From the NCBI GenBank assembly GCA_951800855.1, contig CATOLC010000058.1, positions 1 through 5,688 of the forward strand: a stretch of DNA of 5,688 nucleotides, read 5' to 3'. Under the pieces are notes generated by a model. It saw only the letters and a list, made by a program, of their open reading frames with translations, did not search any database and had not been told where the DNA came from. This document shows, piece after piece, positions 5,347 to 5,688 of the stretch. A program made the translations under genes and the position numbers. This DNA is from an uncultured Ruminococcus sp. (lineage in GTDB: Bacteria > Bacillota > Clostridia > Oscillospirales > Acutalibacteraceae). Numbering within the stretch: the stretch's first letter is position 1; the number at the start of each line of letters is the position of its first letter.

Positions 5347-5427
5347 ACGCAACCCCCTCGCTTCTATTAAATATCCCGAAACTCGGTTTCCCCTGTTCCC
5401 GGCATCCTCCGGATGCATCTGCTCGTA
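5347..5427. other. GC-richer non-coding block with two tight hairpins
   Basis: About 55% G+C by hand count, in flanks that are far more AT-rich, and C-rich on the plus strand. It contains two perfect short hairpins with three-base loops: GAAAC-TCG-GTTTC (5378-5390) and GCATCC-TCC-GGATGC (5402-5416). No ORF of useful length is present in either strand. It lies between the terminator and the spoIIIAA leader. Possibilities are a dispersed repeat, a structured RNA or an old insertion scar. Confidence 0.5.
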
Positions 5428-5500
5428 AATTATTTAGCATAGCATTGTTTTATTATATTTTTTGTTCTAATTTTTAGTCCAAGCCCATATCAATTTATAT

Positions 5501-5508
5501 GGAGGAGG
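5501..5508 (+). promoter_or_regulatory. Strong Shine-Dalgarno site of spoIIIAA
   Basis: GGAGGAGG ends 6 bases before ATG 5515 and fixes the start. The AT-rich DNA at 5428-5500 should hold the promoter. Sigma-E control is known for this operon in B. subtilis, but I could not assign a sigma-E -35/-10 pair here. Confidence 0.85.
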
Positions 5509-5514
5509 ACAAGT

Positions 5515-5688
5515 ATGAATTTTAGTTTTATAAATCAAAACACAGGGTTTAATAGTGCCATTTTGTGTTTAAACGAGAAATTCCGAACTGCACTGGAAAA
5601 CTTAGAACCTAAAATAAAGCAAAACGTACAGGAAATCCGTATTCGTGTAAACAAAAACGCAGCTGTTGTTTGCCCTGAAGGGATATAC
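5515..5688 (+). CDS. spoIIIAA: Stage III sporulation protein AA, N-terminal 58 residues (cut by window edge)
   Basis: SpoIIIAA is the AAA-type ATPase of the SpoIIIA-SpoIIQ channel that links mother cell and forespore during engulfment; it resembles secretion ATPases. Only the start is visible. After a variable head comes ALENLEPKIKQNVQ (27-39), then EIRIRVNKNAAVV (40-52) and CPEGIY at the edge. An 'EIR-R-' stretch about 40 residues in, followed by a short strand describing the N-terminal domain, is characteristic of SpoIIIAA. Walker motifs lie outside the window, so the call rests on this segment plus its position after a promoter-sized gap. The operon spoIIIAA-AH would be expected to continue to the right. 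A different secretion-type ATPase is the main alternative. Confidence 0.85.
   Translation, partial: MNFSFINQNTGFNSAILCLNEKFRTALENLEPKIKQNVQEIRIRVNKNAAVVCPEGIY

Noticed and set aside
5347..5427. Minus-strand resemblance to a cyclic-di-GMP (GEMM) riboswitch core (ACAGGGGAAACC)
   Set aside because: Only a short GGGGAAACC-like piece matches; the second conserved arm and flanking stems are missing, and no gene follows in that direction.
5445..5473. TTGTTT-17-TAATTT as a spoIIIAA promoter
   Set aside because: Each hexamer matches only three consensus bases, and the operon is expected to use sigma-E rather than sigma-A.

Overview
The window comes from a low-GC, spore-forming Firmicute, most likely an anaerobic member of the Clostridia. 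The supports are the strongly AT-rich intergenic DNA, purine-rich Shine-Dalgarno sites, sigma-A type promoters, an IreB-family gene, a clostridial-style FeoA/FeoB pair, and the first codons of spoIIIAA, which occurs only in endospore formers. I cannot name a genus.

Layout from left to right. (1) 1-320, minus strand: 5' part of a D-alanine--D-alanine ligase gene, cut by the window edge. (2) 321-594: divergent promoter region with a minus-strand promoter for ddl and a textbook plus-strand sigma-A promoter. (3) 595-1862, plus strand: three same-direction genes, namely an unrecognised very basic 118-residue protein, a YqeG-type HAD phosphatase and an IreB-family phosphoprotein. (4) 1873-4238, minus strand: feoA-feoB for ferrous iron uptake, converging on ireB with only 10 bp between the stop codons. 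(5) 4239-4640: a 402-base AT-rich intergenic region with several inverted repeats and a possible 24-codon ORF. (6) 4641-5285, plus strand: an unrecognised 214-residue protein followed by a clear intrinsic terminator. (7) 5347-5427: a GC-richer non-coding block with two tight hairpins. (8) 5515-5688, plus strand: start of spoIIIAA, cut by the window edge.

Most of the window is housekeeping: cell-wall precursor synthesis (Ddl), a cell-wall kinase-linked regulator (IreB), iron import (FeoAB) and sporulation (SpoIIIAA). The less explained parts are the basic protein behind a perfect promoter, the stand-alone gene at 4641-5285, whose sequence has a weak His-Gly/Ala-Cys pattern reminiscent of clan CD cysteine peptidases, and the structured non-coding DNA at 4300-4620 and 5347-5427. 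I see no CRISPR array, tRNA, rRNA, transposase or phage gene. No complete novel system can be demonstrated from this window alone; the hypotheses listed are tests to run.
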